Below are positions 36,945 to 45,926 of a stretch of DNA of 64,000 bases, in pieces. Both the position numbers and the translations under genes were made by a program. Location: positions 62,001 to 126,000 of the forward strand of contig NZ_JASAMB010000005.1 in the NCBI RefSeq assembly GCF_029948125.1. Reading direction: 5' to 3'. Under the pieces are notes generated by a model that saw nothing but the letters and a program-made list of their open reading frames with translations, made no database searches and had not been told where the DNA came from. The stretch comes from Catellatospora sp. KI3. GTDB taxonomy: Bacteria; Actinomycetota; Actinomycetes; Mycobacteriales; Micromonosporaceae. The first letter of the stretch is position 1. Each line of letters starts with the position of its first letter.

Positions 36945-38249
36945 TCAGGCCTTGCCGGTGGCGAGCAGCCGGATCGAGTCCGCCACGTAGCTCAGCATCT
37001 CGTCGGTGAGCGCCGGGTAGACGCCGACCCAGAACGTCTGCTCGGTGATGATGTCGCTGTTGGTCAGGTCGCCCACCACGCGGCAGTCGATCCCCTGGTA
37101 CGCGGGCTGGCGCAGCAGGTTGCCGCCGAACAGCAGCCGGGTGCCGATCTTGCGGTTCTCCAGGTGCTCGATCATCTGGGTCCGCTTGAACGGCGCCTTC
37201 GGATCGATGGTGATGACGAAGCCGAACCAGCTCGGGTCGCTGTCCGGGGTCGGCTCCGGCAGGATCAGGTGCGGCACGCCCTCCAGCTGCTCGCGCAGCC
37301 GCAGCCAGTTGCGCTTGCGCGCGGCCGTGAACATGTCGAGCTTGGCCAGCTGGGTCAGCCCGAGCGCGGCCTGCAGGTCGGTCGTCTTCAGGTTGTAGCC
37401 GATGTGGGAGTACGTGTACTTGTGGTCGTAGCCGGCCGGCAGCGACCCCAGCTGGTATTCGAACCGCTTCATGCACGTGTTGTGCTTGCCGGGCAGGCAC
37501 CAGCAGTCGCGGCCCCAGTCGCGGACCGACTCCACGATCTTGGCCACCTTGAGGTTCGAGGTCAGCACGCAGCCGCCCTCGCCCATGGTCAGGTGGTGCG
37601 CGGGGTAGAAGCTGACCGTGGACAGGTCCCCGAACGTGCCGGTGGGTTCCCCGCGGTAGGTGGAACCCACCGCGTCGCAGTTGTCCTCGATCAGCCAGAG
37701 GTCGTGCGCCTCGGCGAGCTGCGCCATCTCGGCGACGGCGTACGGATTGCCGAGGGTGTGGGCCAGGACGATGGCCTTGGTCTTCGGCCCGATCGCGGCG
37801 GCGACCCGCTCCACCGACGTGTTGTAGGTGCGCAGGTCGACGTCGACGAAGACCGGCTTGAGGTTGTTCTGCAGGATCGGGTTGACCGTGGTGGGGAAGC
37901 CCGCGGCGACCGTCACCACCTCGTCGCCCGGCCGGAGCCGGTCCTCCAGCTGCGGTGAGGTCAGCGCCGTCACCGCGACCAGGTTGGCCGACGAGCCGGA
38001 GTTGACCAGATGCGCCTTGCGCCGCTTCATCCGGCGGGCGAACTCCGACTCGAACCTGGTGGAACTCGCCCCCGCCGCGATGCGCATGTCGAGGGCGGCC
38101 TCCACCAGCGCGACGCGGTCGTCGGCGTCCAGGTAGGCGCCGGAGGGCCAGATCTCGGTCTCCCCGGGGATGAAGGGGCGGTCGGTCTGGACCTCCTGAT
38201 GGTATTTGCGTACGCCCTCCAGCAGCAGCGCCTTCTGGTCGTCGGTCAT
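36945..38249 (-). CDS. NDP-4-keto-6-deoxyhexose 3-dehydratase (RfbH/SpnQ-like)
   Basis: 434 residues of the DegT/DnrJ aminotransferase fold turned dehydratase. In [14 protein letters not shown] the PLP-anchoring Lys of aminotransferases is replaced by His (218/219), the hallmark of E1/ColD/SpnQ enzymes. Cys191, Cys249, Cys251 and Cys259 give exactly C-x57-C-x1-C-x7-C, the [2Fe-2S] site of E1/SpnQ. With PMP and an electron donor it removes the C3 hydroxyl of an NDP-4-keto-6-deoxy sugar. The ferredoxin at 43961 is a possible donor. ATG at 38249 after AAAGGA. It is probably co-transcribed with the upstream glycosyltransferase (gap 23 bases). Confidence 0.93.
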   Translation of the reverse strand: MTDDQKALLLEGVRKYHQEVQTDRPFIPGETEIWPSGAYLDADDRVALVEAALDMRIAAGASSTRFESEFARRMKRRKAHLVNSGSSANLVAVTALTSPQLEDRLRPGDEVVTVAAGFPTTVNPILQNNLKPVFVDVDLRTYNTSVERVAAAIGPKTKAIVLAHTLGNPYAVAEMAQLAEAHDLWLIEDNCDAVGSTYRGEPTGTFGDLSTVSFYPAHHLTMGEGGCVLTSNLKVAKIVESVRDWGRDCWCLPGKHNTCMKRFEYQLGSLPAGYDHKYTYSHIGYNLKTTDLQAALGLTQLAKLDMFTAARKRNWLRLREQLEGVPHLILPEPTPDSDPSWFGFVITIDPKAPFKRTQMIEHLENRKIGTRLLFGGNLLRQPAYQGIDCRVVGDLTNSDIITEQTFWVGVYPALTDEMLSYVADSIRLLATGKA

Positions 38250-38272
38250 TCGGTTTCCTTTGGTTAGTAGGT

Positions 38273-39421
38273 TCAGTGGACGCCGCCGCCGTCGGGCCGG
38301 GCGGCCGGCGGAAGCCCCAGTAGGCGGGCGGCGACGTCCACGGGTGAGGGCTGGGCCGCGACCTCGTCGGCGAGGACTGCGGCGGCCCGGTGGAACGACT
38401 CTTCCTCGAGCACCTGCCGACAGGCCTCGACGAGGGAGAGCGGGGTCATGGAGTGCAGCGGCACGGCCAGTCCGGCGCCGGCCCGGACCACCGCGCCGGC
38501 GTTGTCGAACATGTCGTCGAACTTCGGCAGCAGCACCTGCGGGCAGCCGGCCGCCACGGCGGTCAGCGCGCTGCCCTGGCCGCCGTGGTTGACGAAGACG
38601 CGGCAGGTGCGCAGCAGCAGGGACAGCGGCACCCGGCCGGCGAAGCTGACCGCCTCGGGCAGCGGGCCGAGCCGCGCGGCGAAGGCGTCGTCGACGGCGA
38701 AGACGACATCGACGCCGAGGCCGGCCAGGCTCTCCAGGATGTCGAGCACGACCGCGCGGGTGTCCTGCTGCTCCAGCGCCGGGATCAGGGTGCCCAGGGT
38801 GAGGCACAGCCGAGGCTTGTCCGGTGGGCACGCCAGCCACTCCGGCAGCCGCGAGACGCCGTCGTAGGGCACGTGGCGCAGGCTGGTGTGCCCGCCCGCG
38901 TGCGCCTGGCGCATGCTCGGCGGCCACGGGTTGAGGATCGTCGCCGGTTCGGGCAGCGCGGCCAGCCCGAGCCGGTCGAGCTCGGGGCGCATCGTCGCCT
39001 CGGTCGCGGCCCGGTATTCGGGCATCTCGGGGGTGCCCCAGCGGACCTCTACATGGGGGATGCCCCGGGCGGCGGCGGCCACCGGTCCGGCCAGTTCGGC
39101 GCGCTCGGCCACGACGAGGTCCGGGCGCCATGAGTCCACGATGGACAATGTACCGGCCAGGTTGCGCTGCGAGGTCAGGCCGAAGGCCAGGCCGTGGGCG
39201 TACCGCGCGTCGGCCTGCTGGGTGTCCGGAGTGGCCAGTGATTCCAGGCCCGCACCGGGGCCGCTGGCGATCACGGGCAGGCCGGTGTGCAGCGCGACCG
39301 GAGTGAAGTGGTCCGAACACGCCACCAGCACCTCGTGCCCCAGTGTTCGGAAGGCCCAGGCGAGCGGGACCAGGGGGTAGAGGTGACCGTGTAACGGGGC
39401 AGTCGTGAACAGGACACGCAT
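38273..39421 (-). CDS. GT1-family glycosyltransferase (first)
   Basis: 382 residues, GT-B fold of antibiotic macroglycoside type. N-terminus [22 protein letters not shown] (acceptor domain) and C-terminal donor motif [32 protein letters not shown] with the expected His-Gly-Gly and Pro-x-x-x-Asp pattern. It probably transfers the dTDP-deoxysugar made by RmlA, RmlB and the 3-dehydratase. There is no EryCII-type auxiliary P450-like partner next to it. It diverges from the PspA-like gene. Confidence 0.92.
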   Translation of the reverse strand: MRVLFTTAPLHGHLYPLVPLAWAFRTLGHEVLVACSDHFTPVALHTGLPVIASGPGAGLESLATPDTQQADARYAHGLAFGLTSQRNLAGTLSIVDSWRPDLVVAERAELAGPVAAAARGIPHVEVRWGTPEMPEYRAATEATMRPELDRLGLAALPEPATILNPWPPSMRQAHAGGHTSLRHVPYDGVSRLPEWLACPPDKPRLCLTLGTLIPALEQQDTRAVVLDILESLAGLGVDVVFAVDDAFAARLGPLPEAVSFAGRVPLSLLLRTCRVFVNHGGQGSALTAVAAGCPQVLLPKFDDMFDNAGAVVRAGAGLAVPLHSMTPLSLVEACRQVLEEESFHRAAAVLADEVAAQPSPVDVAARLLGLPPAARPDGGGVH

Positions 39422-39549
39422 GTAGAGGCTCCCGGGATCGAGGGATGCCGGGGGCCTGCGCTTCCCGCCACCTCCGGCTTTCGCCGTCCAGGCTGGGAAG
39501 ACGGGTGGCGAACCCTGCTGACGCTACTCAGGGTGAGTGTTGCTTTCTT

Positions 39550-39599
39550 CTTCCATATTGCTTTGATCTCGCCAACTGCGCACGAATGAAGATGTGCCA
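39550..39599. promoter_or_regulatory. Regulatory motifs upstream of the PspA-like gene
   Basis: Two recurring elements lie here. CTTCCATATTGCTTTG (39550-39565) matches CTTCCAAATTGCTCTG at 52649-52664 in 14 of 16 positions. CGCCAACTGCGCA, five bases, then GAAGATG (39570-39599) is a weaker copy of the 30-bp element found before the PKS and before the gene at 60150. Both sit in a divergent intergenic region (GT on minus, PspA-like on plus). Confidence 0.5.
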
Positions 39600-39671
39600 C
39601 GCCGGGGACTCGCAGAGGATGACCAGGTAGAACGTCGCCCGAGCGGGGGCGGACACGGCTGGAGGATCATC

Positions 39672-40490
39672 ATGGCGAACGCGCTCGTCCGGGGCTGGCG
39701 CTACCTGATGGCCGCCGCAGAGTCCAAACTGGATGAGAACGCCGACCCCAAGGTGCTGATCCAGCAGGCTGTCGCCGAGATCGAACGGCGGCACCACTTC
39801 CTCACCCAGCAGGCCGCGGCCGTCATCGGCAACCAGCGGCAACTGGAGATGAAGCTTTCCCGCAGCCTCGCCGAGGGTGAGCGGATGCAGTCGATGGCCC
39901 GGCAGGCGCTGGTGCTGGCCGATACGGCCCGCGCGGCGGGCGACCCCGTGAAAGCGGAGGAGTACCTCCAGAGCGCGCAGGCGTTCGCCACCCAACTCGT
40001 CACCGTCGAGCGGTCCGTCGCCGACATGAGGGTGCTGCACGAGCAGGCGGTCCACTCGGCTGAGCAGGCGCGTCAGGCGGTCACGGAGAACGCGCTGCTG
40101 CTGCAGGAGCGGCTGGCGGAGCGGGCGTGGCTGCTGTCGCAGCTGGAGCAGGCGAAGATGCAGGAGGCGGTGGCCGACTCGCTGGAGTCGATGAATTCGC
40201 TCACCGCGCCCTCCGCCGCGGCGCCGAGTTTCGAGCAGGTGCGCGACCGCATCGAGAGCCGGTACGCCACGGCGCTGGGCCGGGCTGAGCTGGCGGCCGG
40301 GTCGGTCGAGGGCCGGGGTCTGAAGCTGCGGCACTCCGTGCTCGAAATGGACGGTGCCGCGCGCCTGGCGCAGATCCGGGCGGGCCTCGGGGCGCCGGAT
40401 CCGGTGACTCCGGCGGTGCCCGGACTGGCCGGGCCGAAACACCAGGAACTCGCGTCCGGGTCGGATGACGAGGGTCCCGCTCGCGGCTGA
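39672..40490 (+). CDS. PspA/IM30-family membrane-associated protein
   Basis: 272 residues, almost all alpha-helical. The start MANALVRGWRYLMAAAESKLDENADPKVLIQQAV is the amphipathic helix and first hairpin of PspA/IM30 proteins, followed by long coiled-coil helices and an unstructured, acidic C-terminus. These proteins form membrane-bound oligomers that protect against membrane stress. GGAGG stands before the ATG. Inside a biosynthetic cluster it may help cells tolerate a membrane-active product (inference). Confidence 0.85.
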   Translation: MANALVRGWRYLMAAAESKLDENADPKVLIQQAVAEIERRHHFLTQQAAAVIGNQRQLEMKLSRSLAEGERMQSMARQALVLADTARAAGDPVKAEEYLQSAQAFATQLVTVERSVADMRVLHEQAVHSAEQARQAVTENALLLQERLAERAWLLSQLEQAKMQEAVADSLESMNSLTAPSAAAPSFEQVRDRIESRYATALGRAELAAGSVEGRGLKLRHSVLEMDGAARLAQIRAGLGAPDPVTPAVPGLAGPKHQELASGSDDEGPARG

Positions 40491-40597
40491 GCCGCGCATA
40501 CGCGGCGCGCCGGTCGGGCGGACGGCGCCGCTGAATCAAACCGCCCATCACATCACCTGGCGATCGTGACTGATCGTCGCCAAGCAGGGAGTTTCGG

Positions 40598-41860
40598 ATG
40601 AGGGTTTTGTTCGTTCCGCACGCCAACAAGGCGCATCTGCACATCATGACGCCACTGGCGTGGGCGCTACGAACGGCCGGCCACGAGGTCAGGGTCGCGA
40701 GCAAGCCGGAGGTGGCGAACGACATCGCTGCTGTCGGTTTTGGTCCGATCACGGTCGGTGAGCCTCTCAATCCTAACCCCGGATTCGCCCCCGGCGCCAC
40801 CCCACCCGAGCCTGTGATAATGGCGCCCGGTGAGCGCCAGGAGATGCCGCTGCAGCAGGAGTTCTCCAATGACAACCCGCTGGTGCGGCTCACCCGCGCC
40901 ACCTGGGGATTCAAGCTCTTCTCCACCGACCAGATGATCGACGACCTGATCGCCTTCATGCGCGACTGGGAGCCGGACCTGGTCATCTGGGACCAGATGG
41001 TCTATGCCGCGCCGGTCGCCGCGCAGGTCGTCGGCGCGGCGCACGCGCGCATGATGATGGGCCCGGACGGCATCACCCAGCTGCGCGGAGCCATCGGCGA
41101 CGAGCCGGACCCGCTGCGCGAGTGGCTGGCTCCCGTGCTCGCCCGCTACGGCCACGAGTTCACCGAGCACACCGCGTCCGGGCACTGGACCATCGAGCCG
41201 ATGCCGCCGTGGCAGTGGCGCCCGGCCGGCCCGCACTACCTGCCGCTGCGGCACATCCCCTTCAACCCGCCGGCCGCGCTGCCCGGCTGGCTGAGCGAGC
41301 CGCAGACCCGCCAGCGCATCTGCCTCACCCTGGGCTCCTCGCACCGCGACGGCCGGGGCCGCGAGGCACCCGCCGCCGAACTGCTGGCCGCTGTGGCGGA
41401 AGTGGATGCCGAGGTCATCGCGACGTTCAACGCCAAGCAGCTCGAGTCCGTCCCGTCCATCCCCGACAACGTCCGCATCGTCGACTTCGTGCCGCTGGGC
41501 GCGCTGCTGCCCAGCTGCGCGGCGATCGTGCACCACGGTGGTGCGGGCACCTTCGCCACGGCCGTCGAGTGCGGCACCCCGCAGCTGATCATCCCGGGCA
41601 CCCACTGGGGCTTCCAGTGGTGGGGGCCGCTGGCCCACGCCAACGGGCTGCAGCAGCAGGGCGCCGGCCTGTTCGTGGCGGACGCAGACCACCTCACCCC
41701 CGAGGCACTGACCCAGGACCTGAACCGCGTGCTGACCGACCAGTCGTTCCGCGACAACGCGCTGCGGCTGCGTACCGAGGTGATGGGCCTGCCCACACCC
41801 AACGACGTGGTGCCGGCCCTGGAGCGGCTCACCCGCGAATACCGAGGACTGAAGCAATGA
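40598..41860 (+). CDS. GT1-family glycosyltransferase (second)
   Basis: 420 residues. N-terminus MRVLFVPHANKAHLHIMTPLAWALRTAGHEV; C-terminal IVHHGGAGTFATAVECGTPQLIIPGTHWGFQWWG donor loop. The layout resembles EryCIII/DesVII-like enzymes with a longer acceptor domain. Two glycosyltransferases imply two sugars, or one sugar plus an alternative acceptor. Its stop overlaps the next start (ATGA), beginning a five-gene coupled operon (glycosyltransferase, hydrolase, P450, ferredoxin, SDR). Confidence 0.92.
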   Translation: MRVLFVPHANKAHLHIMTPLAWALRTAGHEVRVASKPEVANDIAAVGFGPITVGEPLNPNPGFAPGATPPEPVIMAPGERQEMPLQQEFSNDNPLVRLTRATWGFKLFSTDQMIDDLIAFMRDWEPDLVIWDQMVYAAPVAAQVVGAAHARMMMGPDGITQLRGAIGDEPDPLREWLAPVLARYGHEFTEHTASGHWTIEPMPPWQWRPAGPHYLPLRHIPFNPPAALPGWLSEPQTRQRICLTLGSSHRDGRGREAPAAELLAAVAEVDAEVIATFNAKQLESVPSIPDNVRIVDFVPLGALLPSCAAIVHHGGAGTFATAVECGTPQLIIPGTHWGFQWWGPLAHANGLQQQGAGLFVADADHLTPEALTQDLNRVLTDQSFRDNALRLRTEVMGLPTPNDVVPALERLTREYRGLKQ

Positions 41861-42723
41861 TCGAGAAACTGACCCTGTCGACCGGGGCGGGCGACTTCGA
41901 CGCGCTCGCCGCCGGACCCGCCGACGGGCGGCCGGTGCTGCTGCTGCACGGCTTCCCCCAGGGCGCCGCCGAGTGGGAGCACCAGCTCACCGCGCTCGGC
42001 GCGGCCGGTTTCCGCGCGGTCGCGCCCGACCAGCGCGGCTACAGCGCCGCGGTGCGGCCGGACGACGTGGCCGCGTACCGGATGGACGAGCTGGTGGCCG
42101 ACGTGCTCCGGTTCGCCGACGCGCTGGGCTGGACGACGTTCGACCTGGTCGGCCACGACTGGGGCGCCGCCATCGGCTGGCTGGTCGCCGACCGGCACCC
42201 CGGCCGGGTCACCACCTTCACCGCGGTCTCCGTGCCGCATCCGCAGGCCTTCGCCGACGCGCTGCGCGACGACGCCGACCAGCAGCAGCGCTCGGCGTAC
42301 CTGGGCATGTTCCGCCAGCCCGGCGCCGCCGAGCAGATGATGCTCGCCGAGGACGCGGCGGGCCTGCGCCGGATGCTCGGACCGATCGGCGACCCGGCCC
42401 GGATCGCGGTCTACGTCGAGCGGATGCAGGCGCCCGGGGCCTTCACCGCCGCCCTCAACTGGTACCGCGCGACCCGCCCCGAGGACGTCGAGGCCGCCCC
42501 CACCACCGTGCCGACCCTGTACGTGTGGGGCGCGCGCGACATCGGCGTCGGCGCCGTCGCGGCGAAGGCGACCGGCAACTGGGTCTCGGCCCCTTACCGC
42601 TTCGAGATTCTCGAAGAGACGGCGCACTGGGTGCCGGAGGAAGCACCCAGCCGCCTGTCCGCAGTGCTCCTGGATCACCTGCGTGAACACGCGGCAGACG
42701 CCGCCCGAGAGGAAAACAAGTGA
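41857..42723 (+). CDS. Epoxide hydrolase-like alpha/beta hydrolase
   Basis: 288 residues. HGFPQ (oxyanion) and GHDWGAAIGW, with Asp as nucleophile, place it with epoxide hydrolases and haloalkane dehalogenases rather than serine esterases; ETAHWVPEEAP carries the catalytic His. It overlaps the glycosyltransferase stop and the P450 start by four bases each. It may open an epoxide made by the P450 next to it (inference). Related proteins occur in enediyne and aromatic polyketide clusters. Confidence 0.88.
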   Translation: MIEKLTLSTGAGDFDALAAGPADGRPVLLLHGFPQGAAEWEHQLTALGAAGFRAVAPDQRGYSAAVRPDDVAAYRMDELVADVLRFADALGWTTFDLVGHDWGAAIGWLVADRHPGRVTTFTAVSVPHPQAFADALRDDADQQQRSAYLGMFRQPGAAEQMMLAEDAAGLRRMLGPIGDPARIAVYVERMQAPGAFTAALNWYRATRPEDVEAAPTTVPTLYVWGARDIGVGAVAAKATGNWVSAPYRFEILEETAHWVPEEAPSRLSAVLLDHLREHAADAAREENK

Positions 42724-43934
42724 TCGACGCCCTTCACATCCCCGACTTCCCGATGCAGCGCACGTGCCCCTTCGATCCGCCGCAGGAGTACGCCAAGCTG
42801 CGCGTGGAGCACCCGGTCAGCCAGGTGCGGGCGCCAACCGGCCAGATCGCCTGGCTGGTGACGCGGTACGAGGACATCCGGATGCTGCTCAACGATCCGC
42901 GGGTCAGCGCCGACCGCCGCCACCCGAACATGCCGCTGACCGAGGAGGTCACCCCGCAGACGCGGCGCAACATCGCCGAGGTCGGCCGCTCCCTGATCGG
43001 GCTCGACCGGCCCGAGCACGGCCCGCGGCGCAAGATGCTGATGGCGGAGTTCACGGTGCGGCGGATGGCCGCGATGCGCCCGCACATCCAGCACACCGCC
43101 GATGAGCTGATCGACGCCATGCTGGCCGGCCCGCGCGAGGTGGACCTGCTCACCGCCCTGGCGCTGCCCACCCCCACCCGTACGCTGTGCGAGCTGCTGG
43201 GGCTGTCCTACGACGCGCGCGACATCATCCAGCGCAGCGCCAACGCGCAGCTGCGCCGCTCGGTCTCGGCCGAGGAGCGCCAGCAGACCAGCGCGGAGCT
43301 GCGCGCCTACGTCGACCAGGTGGTGCGGGAGAAGACCGCCGCCCCGACCGACGAGGACCTGCTCGGGCGACTGGTGCTCAGCAACCGCGAGACCGGGCTC
43401 TACGACCACGAACTGATGGTCGGCCTGACCATGCTGCTGCTGGTCGCGGGGCACGAGACCACCGCCAGCATGATCGCGCTCGGCGTCACCGGGCTGCTCC
43501 AGCAGCCGGAGAAGATCCCCGGCATCGTGGCCGACCCCGCCGCGGCCGCGGCGGCGGTGGAGGAGCTGCTGCGCTACTTCACCGTCGTCGACGCCCTGCC
43601 GCGGGTCGCCGTCGGCGACATCGAGGTCGGCGGCGTGACCATCCGCGCCGACGAGGGCATCCTGCTGTCGTTCGCCTCGGCGAACTGGGACGACGAGGCC
43701 TTCCCCGACGCGGCCACGCTGGACCTGGCCCGCCCGGCGCGCAAGCACCTGGCCTTCGGCTACGGCATCCACCAGTGCATCGGCCAGAACCTGGCCCGCG
43801 AGGAGCTGCACATCGTGTTCCGCACGCTGTTCTCCCGCATTCCCACCCTCCGGCTCGGCGCCGACCTCGACGACCTGCCGTTCAAGAAGGACTCCAACAT
43901 CTACGGGATCGACGCGCTGCCGGTCACCTGGTGA
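42720..43934 (+). CDS. Cytochrome P450
   Basis: 404 residues, soluble bacterial class. I-helix LLVAGHETTAS (oxygen activation), K-helix EELLRY (ExxR) and heme loop FGYGIHQCIGQNLAREEL with Cys353 ligand are intact. The GTG start overlaps the hydrolase stop. A ferredoxin gene follows after 26 bases, giving it a dedicated electron donor; no reductase is present. It may hydroxylate or epoxidise the polyketide, the aromatic acid or a sugar. Confidence 0.96.
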   Translation: MIDALHIPDFPMQRTCPFDPPQEYAKLRVEHPVSQVRAPTGQIAWLVTRYEDIRMLLNDPRVSADRRHPNMPLTEEVTPQTRRNIAEVGRSLIGLDRPEHGPRRKMLMAEFTVRRMAAMRPHIQHTADELIDAMLAGPREVDLLTALALPTPTRTLCELLGLSYDARDIIQRSANAQLRRSVSAEERQQTSAELRAYVDQVVREKTAAPTDEDLLGRLVLSNRETGLYDHELMVGLTMLLLVAGHETTASMIALGVTGLLQQPEKIPGIVADPAAAAAAVEELLRYFTVVDALPRVAVGDIEVGGVTIRADEGILLSFASANWDDEAFPDAATLDLARPARKHLAFGYGIHQCIGQNLAREELHIVFRTLFSRIPTLRLGADLDDLPFKKDSNIYGIDALPVTW

Positions 43935-43960
43935 CCGGCACCGTCAGGAAGGCAGAACCA

Positions 43961-44164
43961 ATGCACGTGATCGTCGACCGCGAGCTCTGCGTCGGGGCCG
44001 GACTGTGCGTCCTGTCCGCCGCCGACCTCTTCGACCAGAACGAGGAGGACGGCCAGGTCGTGCTGCGCGACGCCGCGGCGCAGCTCAGCACCGAGCGCGC
44101 GTTGGCCGCGGCGCAGTTGTGCCCGTCGGGTGCGCTGTCGGCGGTCGAGGGGACGGCTCGGTGA
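43961..44164 (+). CDS. Ferredoxin ([3Fe-4S]/[4Fe-4S] type)
   Basis: 67 residues. Cysteines in ELCVGAGLCVL and QLCPSGAL follow the C-x5-C ... C-P pattern of P450-associated actinobacterial ferredoxins. It lies just after the P450 gene and overlaps the SDR start by four bases. It is the likely electron donor to the P450 and possibly also to the [2Fe-2S] 3-dehydratase, for which no separate partner is seen. Confidence 0.93.
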   Translation: MHVIVDRELCVGAGLCVLSAADLFDQNEEDGQVVLRDAAAQLSTERALAAAQLCPSGALSAVEGTAR

Positions 44165-44901
44165 CCGGCGCCCGGGTGGCCGTGGTCACCGGCGCGGCGC
44201 GCGGCATCGGCCAGGCCGTATGCGTGGGCCTGGCCGAGCGCGGGGTCGACGTCGTCGCCGTCGACCTCGTCGAGCCGTTCGAGACGGTGGGCCTGGTGCA
44301 GGCGCGGGGGCGCAAGGCTCTCGGCCTCACCGGTGACGTCGCCGATCCGGAGCAGGTGGCCCGGCTCGGCGAGGAGATCACGGCGGGGATGGGGCGCTGC
44401 GACATCCTGGTCAACAACGCCGGGATCTACCCGATGGCCAACATCTGGAAGCTCGAGTTCGACGCGTGGCGCAAGGTGCTGTCGGTCAACCTCGACTCGC
44501 AGTTCCTCATGGCCAAGGCCGTGCTGCACCACATGCGCGACGCGCAGTGGGGGCGGATCGTCAACATCACCAGCAACTCGATCGGCCTCGGCCTGCCCGC
44601 GCAGGCGCACTACCTGGCCAGCAAGATGGGCGTGATCGGCTTCACCCGGGGGCTGGCCAATGACGTGGCCAGGTTCGGGATCACGGTCAACGCGGTCGGG
44701 CCGACCCTGTCCCGCACGCCCGGCGTGGCCGAGAGCCCGATCGACGAGCAGGCGCTGGCGCATGTCGCGCAGCTCCAGGCGATCAAGCGGCCGGGGGAGG
44801 CGACCGACGTCGTCGGCATGATCTGCTTCCTGGCCTCCGACGAGGCGGCCTTCATCACGGGGCAGACGATCATGGCGGACGGCGGTCTCGTCCGGCTGTG
44901 A
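44161..44901 (+). CDS. Short-chain dehydrogenase/reductase
   Basis: 246 residues, classical SDR. TGAARGIG coenzyme motif, NNAG, catalytic Ser...Tyr-x3-Lys (TSNSIG, HYLASK) and a C-terminal TGQTIMADGG, as in FabG-like enzymes. The GTG at 44161 overlaps the ferredoxin stop. Possible roles are oxidation or reduction of a P450-derived alcohol or reduction of a sugar ketone (the 4-keto group after 3-deoxygenation). Sequence alone does not decide. A 40-bp palindrome terminates the operon. Confidence 0.92.
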   Translation: MTGARVAVVTGAARGIGQAVCVGLAERGVDVVAVDLVEPFETVGLVQARGRKALGLTGDVADPEQVARLGEEITAGMGRCDILVNNAGIYPMANIWKLEFDAWRKVLSVNLDSQFLMAKAVLHHMRDAQWGRIVNITSNSIGLGLPAQAHYLASKMGVIGFTRGLANDVARFGITVNAVGPTLSRTPGVAESPIDEQALAHVAQLQAIKRPGEATDVVGMICFLASDEAAFITGQTIMADGGLVRL

Positions 44902-44905
44902 CGCC

Positions 44906-44945
44906 GACGTCGTGGGCCGGCGGCGCGCCGCCGGCCCACGACGTC
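44906..44945. terminator. Perfect 40-bp palindromic terminator
   Basis: Positions 44906-44925 and 44926-44945 are perfectly complementary, with no spacer, so the hairpin has a tetraloop-sized apex. It follows the SDR stop by four bases. It is one of the longest perfect palindromes in the window. Confidence 0.88.
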
Positions 44946-45041
44946 ACCCGTCCGGTGCCCGGACCGGGTGTCGCAGACGCATGATCTGCGGATACGTGGG
45001 TAGATTGAATCCTATGAGGACCTTCTACCAGGGTGGGTGTC

Positions 45042-45884
45042 ATGCCTAGGCTCAAGAAGTACGTCACCGGGGTGCTCGGCGAGTCGCCTCGGTGGCACGA
45101 CGGCAGGCTGTGGTTCTCCAACTGGGCCGCACAGGAGATCGTGGCGGCCACGCTGGACGGCAAGACCGAGGTCGTGGCCAAGGTGCCGTCGTTCCCGTTC
45201 TGCTTCGACTGGCTGCCCGACGGCCGGATGCTGATCGTCTCCGGCGGTGACGCGCAGGTGCTGCGCCTGGAGCCCGACGGCACGCTCGCCGTCCACGCCG
45301 AGCTGGGCCACCTGTCCGAGCACCCGTTCAAGGACATCGTGGTCGACGCGAACGGCAACGCCTACGTCGGCAACATCGGGTTCGACTTCCCCGAGGGCGA
45401 CTTCAAACCCGGCTTCCTGGTGCTGGTGCGGCCGGACGGGACCGCCGAGCGCGTCGGTTCGAAGGTGGCCTTCCCGCACGGCCTGGCGCTGGCCGGGGAC
45501 GGCGCGCTGCTGGTGGTCGCCGAGGCGTACGCCAACAAGCTGACCGCCTTCCCGGTCGCGGCCGACGGCACCCTCGGCAAGGCCCGGACCTGGGCGAAGC
45601 TGGCGTACGGGGTGCCGCACGGCATCACCGTCGACGGTGAGGGCGCGATCTGGTACTCCGACGTGCCCAACGGCGAGGTGGTCCGGGTGGCTGAGGGTGG
45701 CGAGGAGCTCGACAGCGTCGAGATCGGCGCCAGCGCCTTCGCCTGCACCCTGGGCGGGCGCGCGGGCAAGACGCTGTTCGTGATGGCCGCGGACTGGTCG
45801 GGCGAGGAGAGCATGGCCGAGGGCGCGGAGACCGGCCGGATCGTCGGCTTCACCGCACCCGCGGCGCGGGCGGGACGTCCGTGA
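45042..45884 (+). CDS. SMP-30/gluconolactonase-family protein
   Basis: 280 residues, six-bladed beta-propeller. It has the LGESPRWHDGRLWFSNW start (metal Glu), DWLPDGRMLIVSGGD, DIVVDANGNAYVGNIGFDF, FPHGLALAGDG and GVPHGITVDGEGAIWYSDV. These enzymes hydrolyse lactones or related esters in a metal-dependent way. In this cluster it might open a lactone or act on a sugar acid; it may also be unrelated. An in-frame GTG nine bases upstream (45033) is an alternative start. Confidence 0.9.
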   Translation: MPRLKKYVTGVLGESPRWHDGRLWFSNWAAQEIVAATLDGKTEVVAKVPSFPFCFDWLPDGRMLIVSGGDAQVLRLEPDGTLAVHAELGHLSEHPFKDIVVDANGNAYVGNIGFDFPEGDFKPGFLVLVRPDGTAERVGSKVAFPHGLALAGDGALLVVAEAYANKLTAFPVAADGTLGKARTWAKLAYGVPHGITVDGEGAIWYSDVPNGEVVRVAEGGEELDSVEIGASAFACTLGGRAGKTLFVMAADWSGEESMAEGAETGRIVGFTAPAARAGRP

Positions 45885-45886
45885 AG

Positions 45887-45921
45887 CCGGGGTCGGCCGG
45901 CTGATGGGCGGCCGACCCCGG
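45887..45921. terminator. Bidirectional hairpin terminator
   Basis: Perfect 13-bp arms CCGGGGTCGGCCG (45887-45899) and its complement (45909-45921) around a nine-base loop, between the convergent SMP-30 and substrate-binding-protein genes. Confidence 0.88.
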
Positions 45922-45926
45922 ACAGC

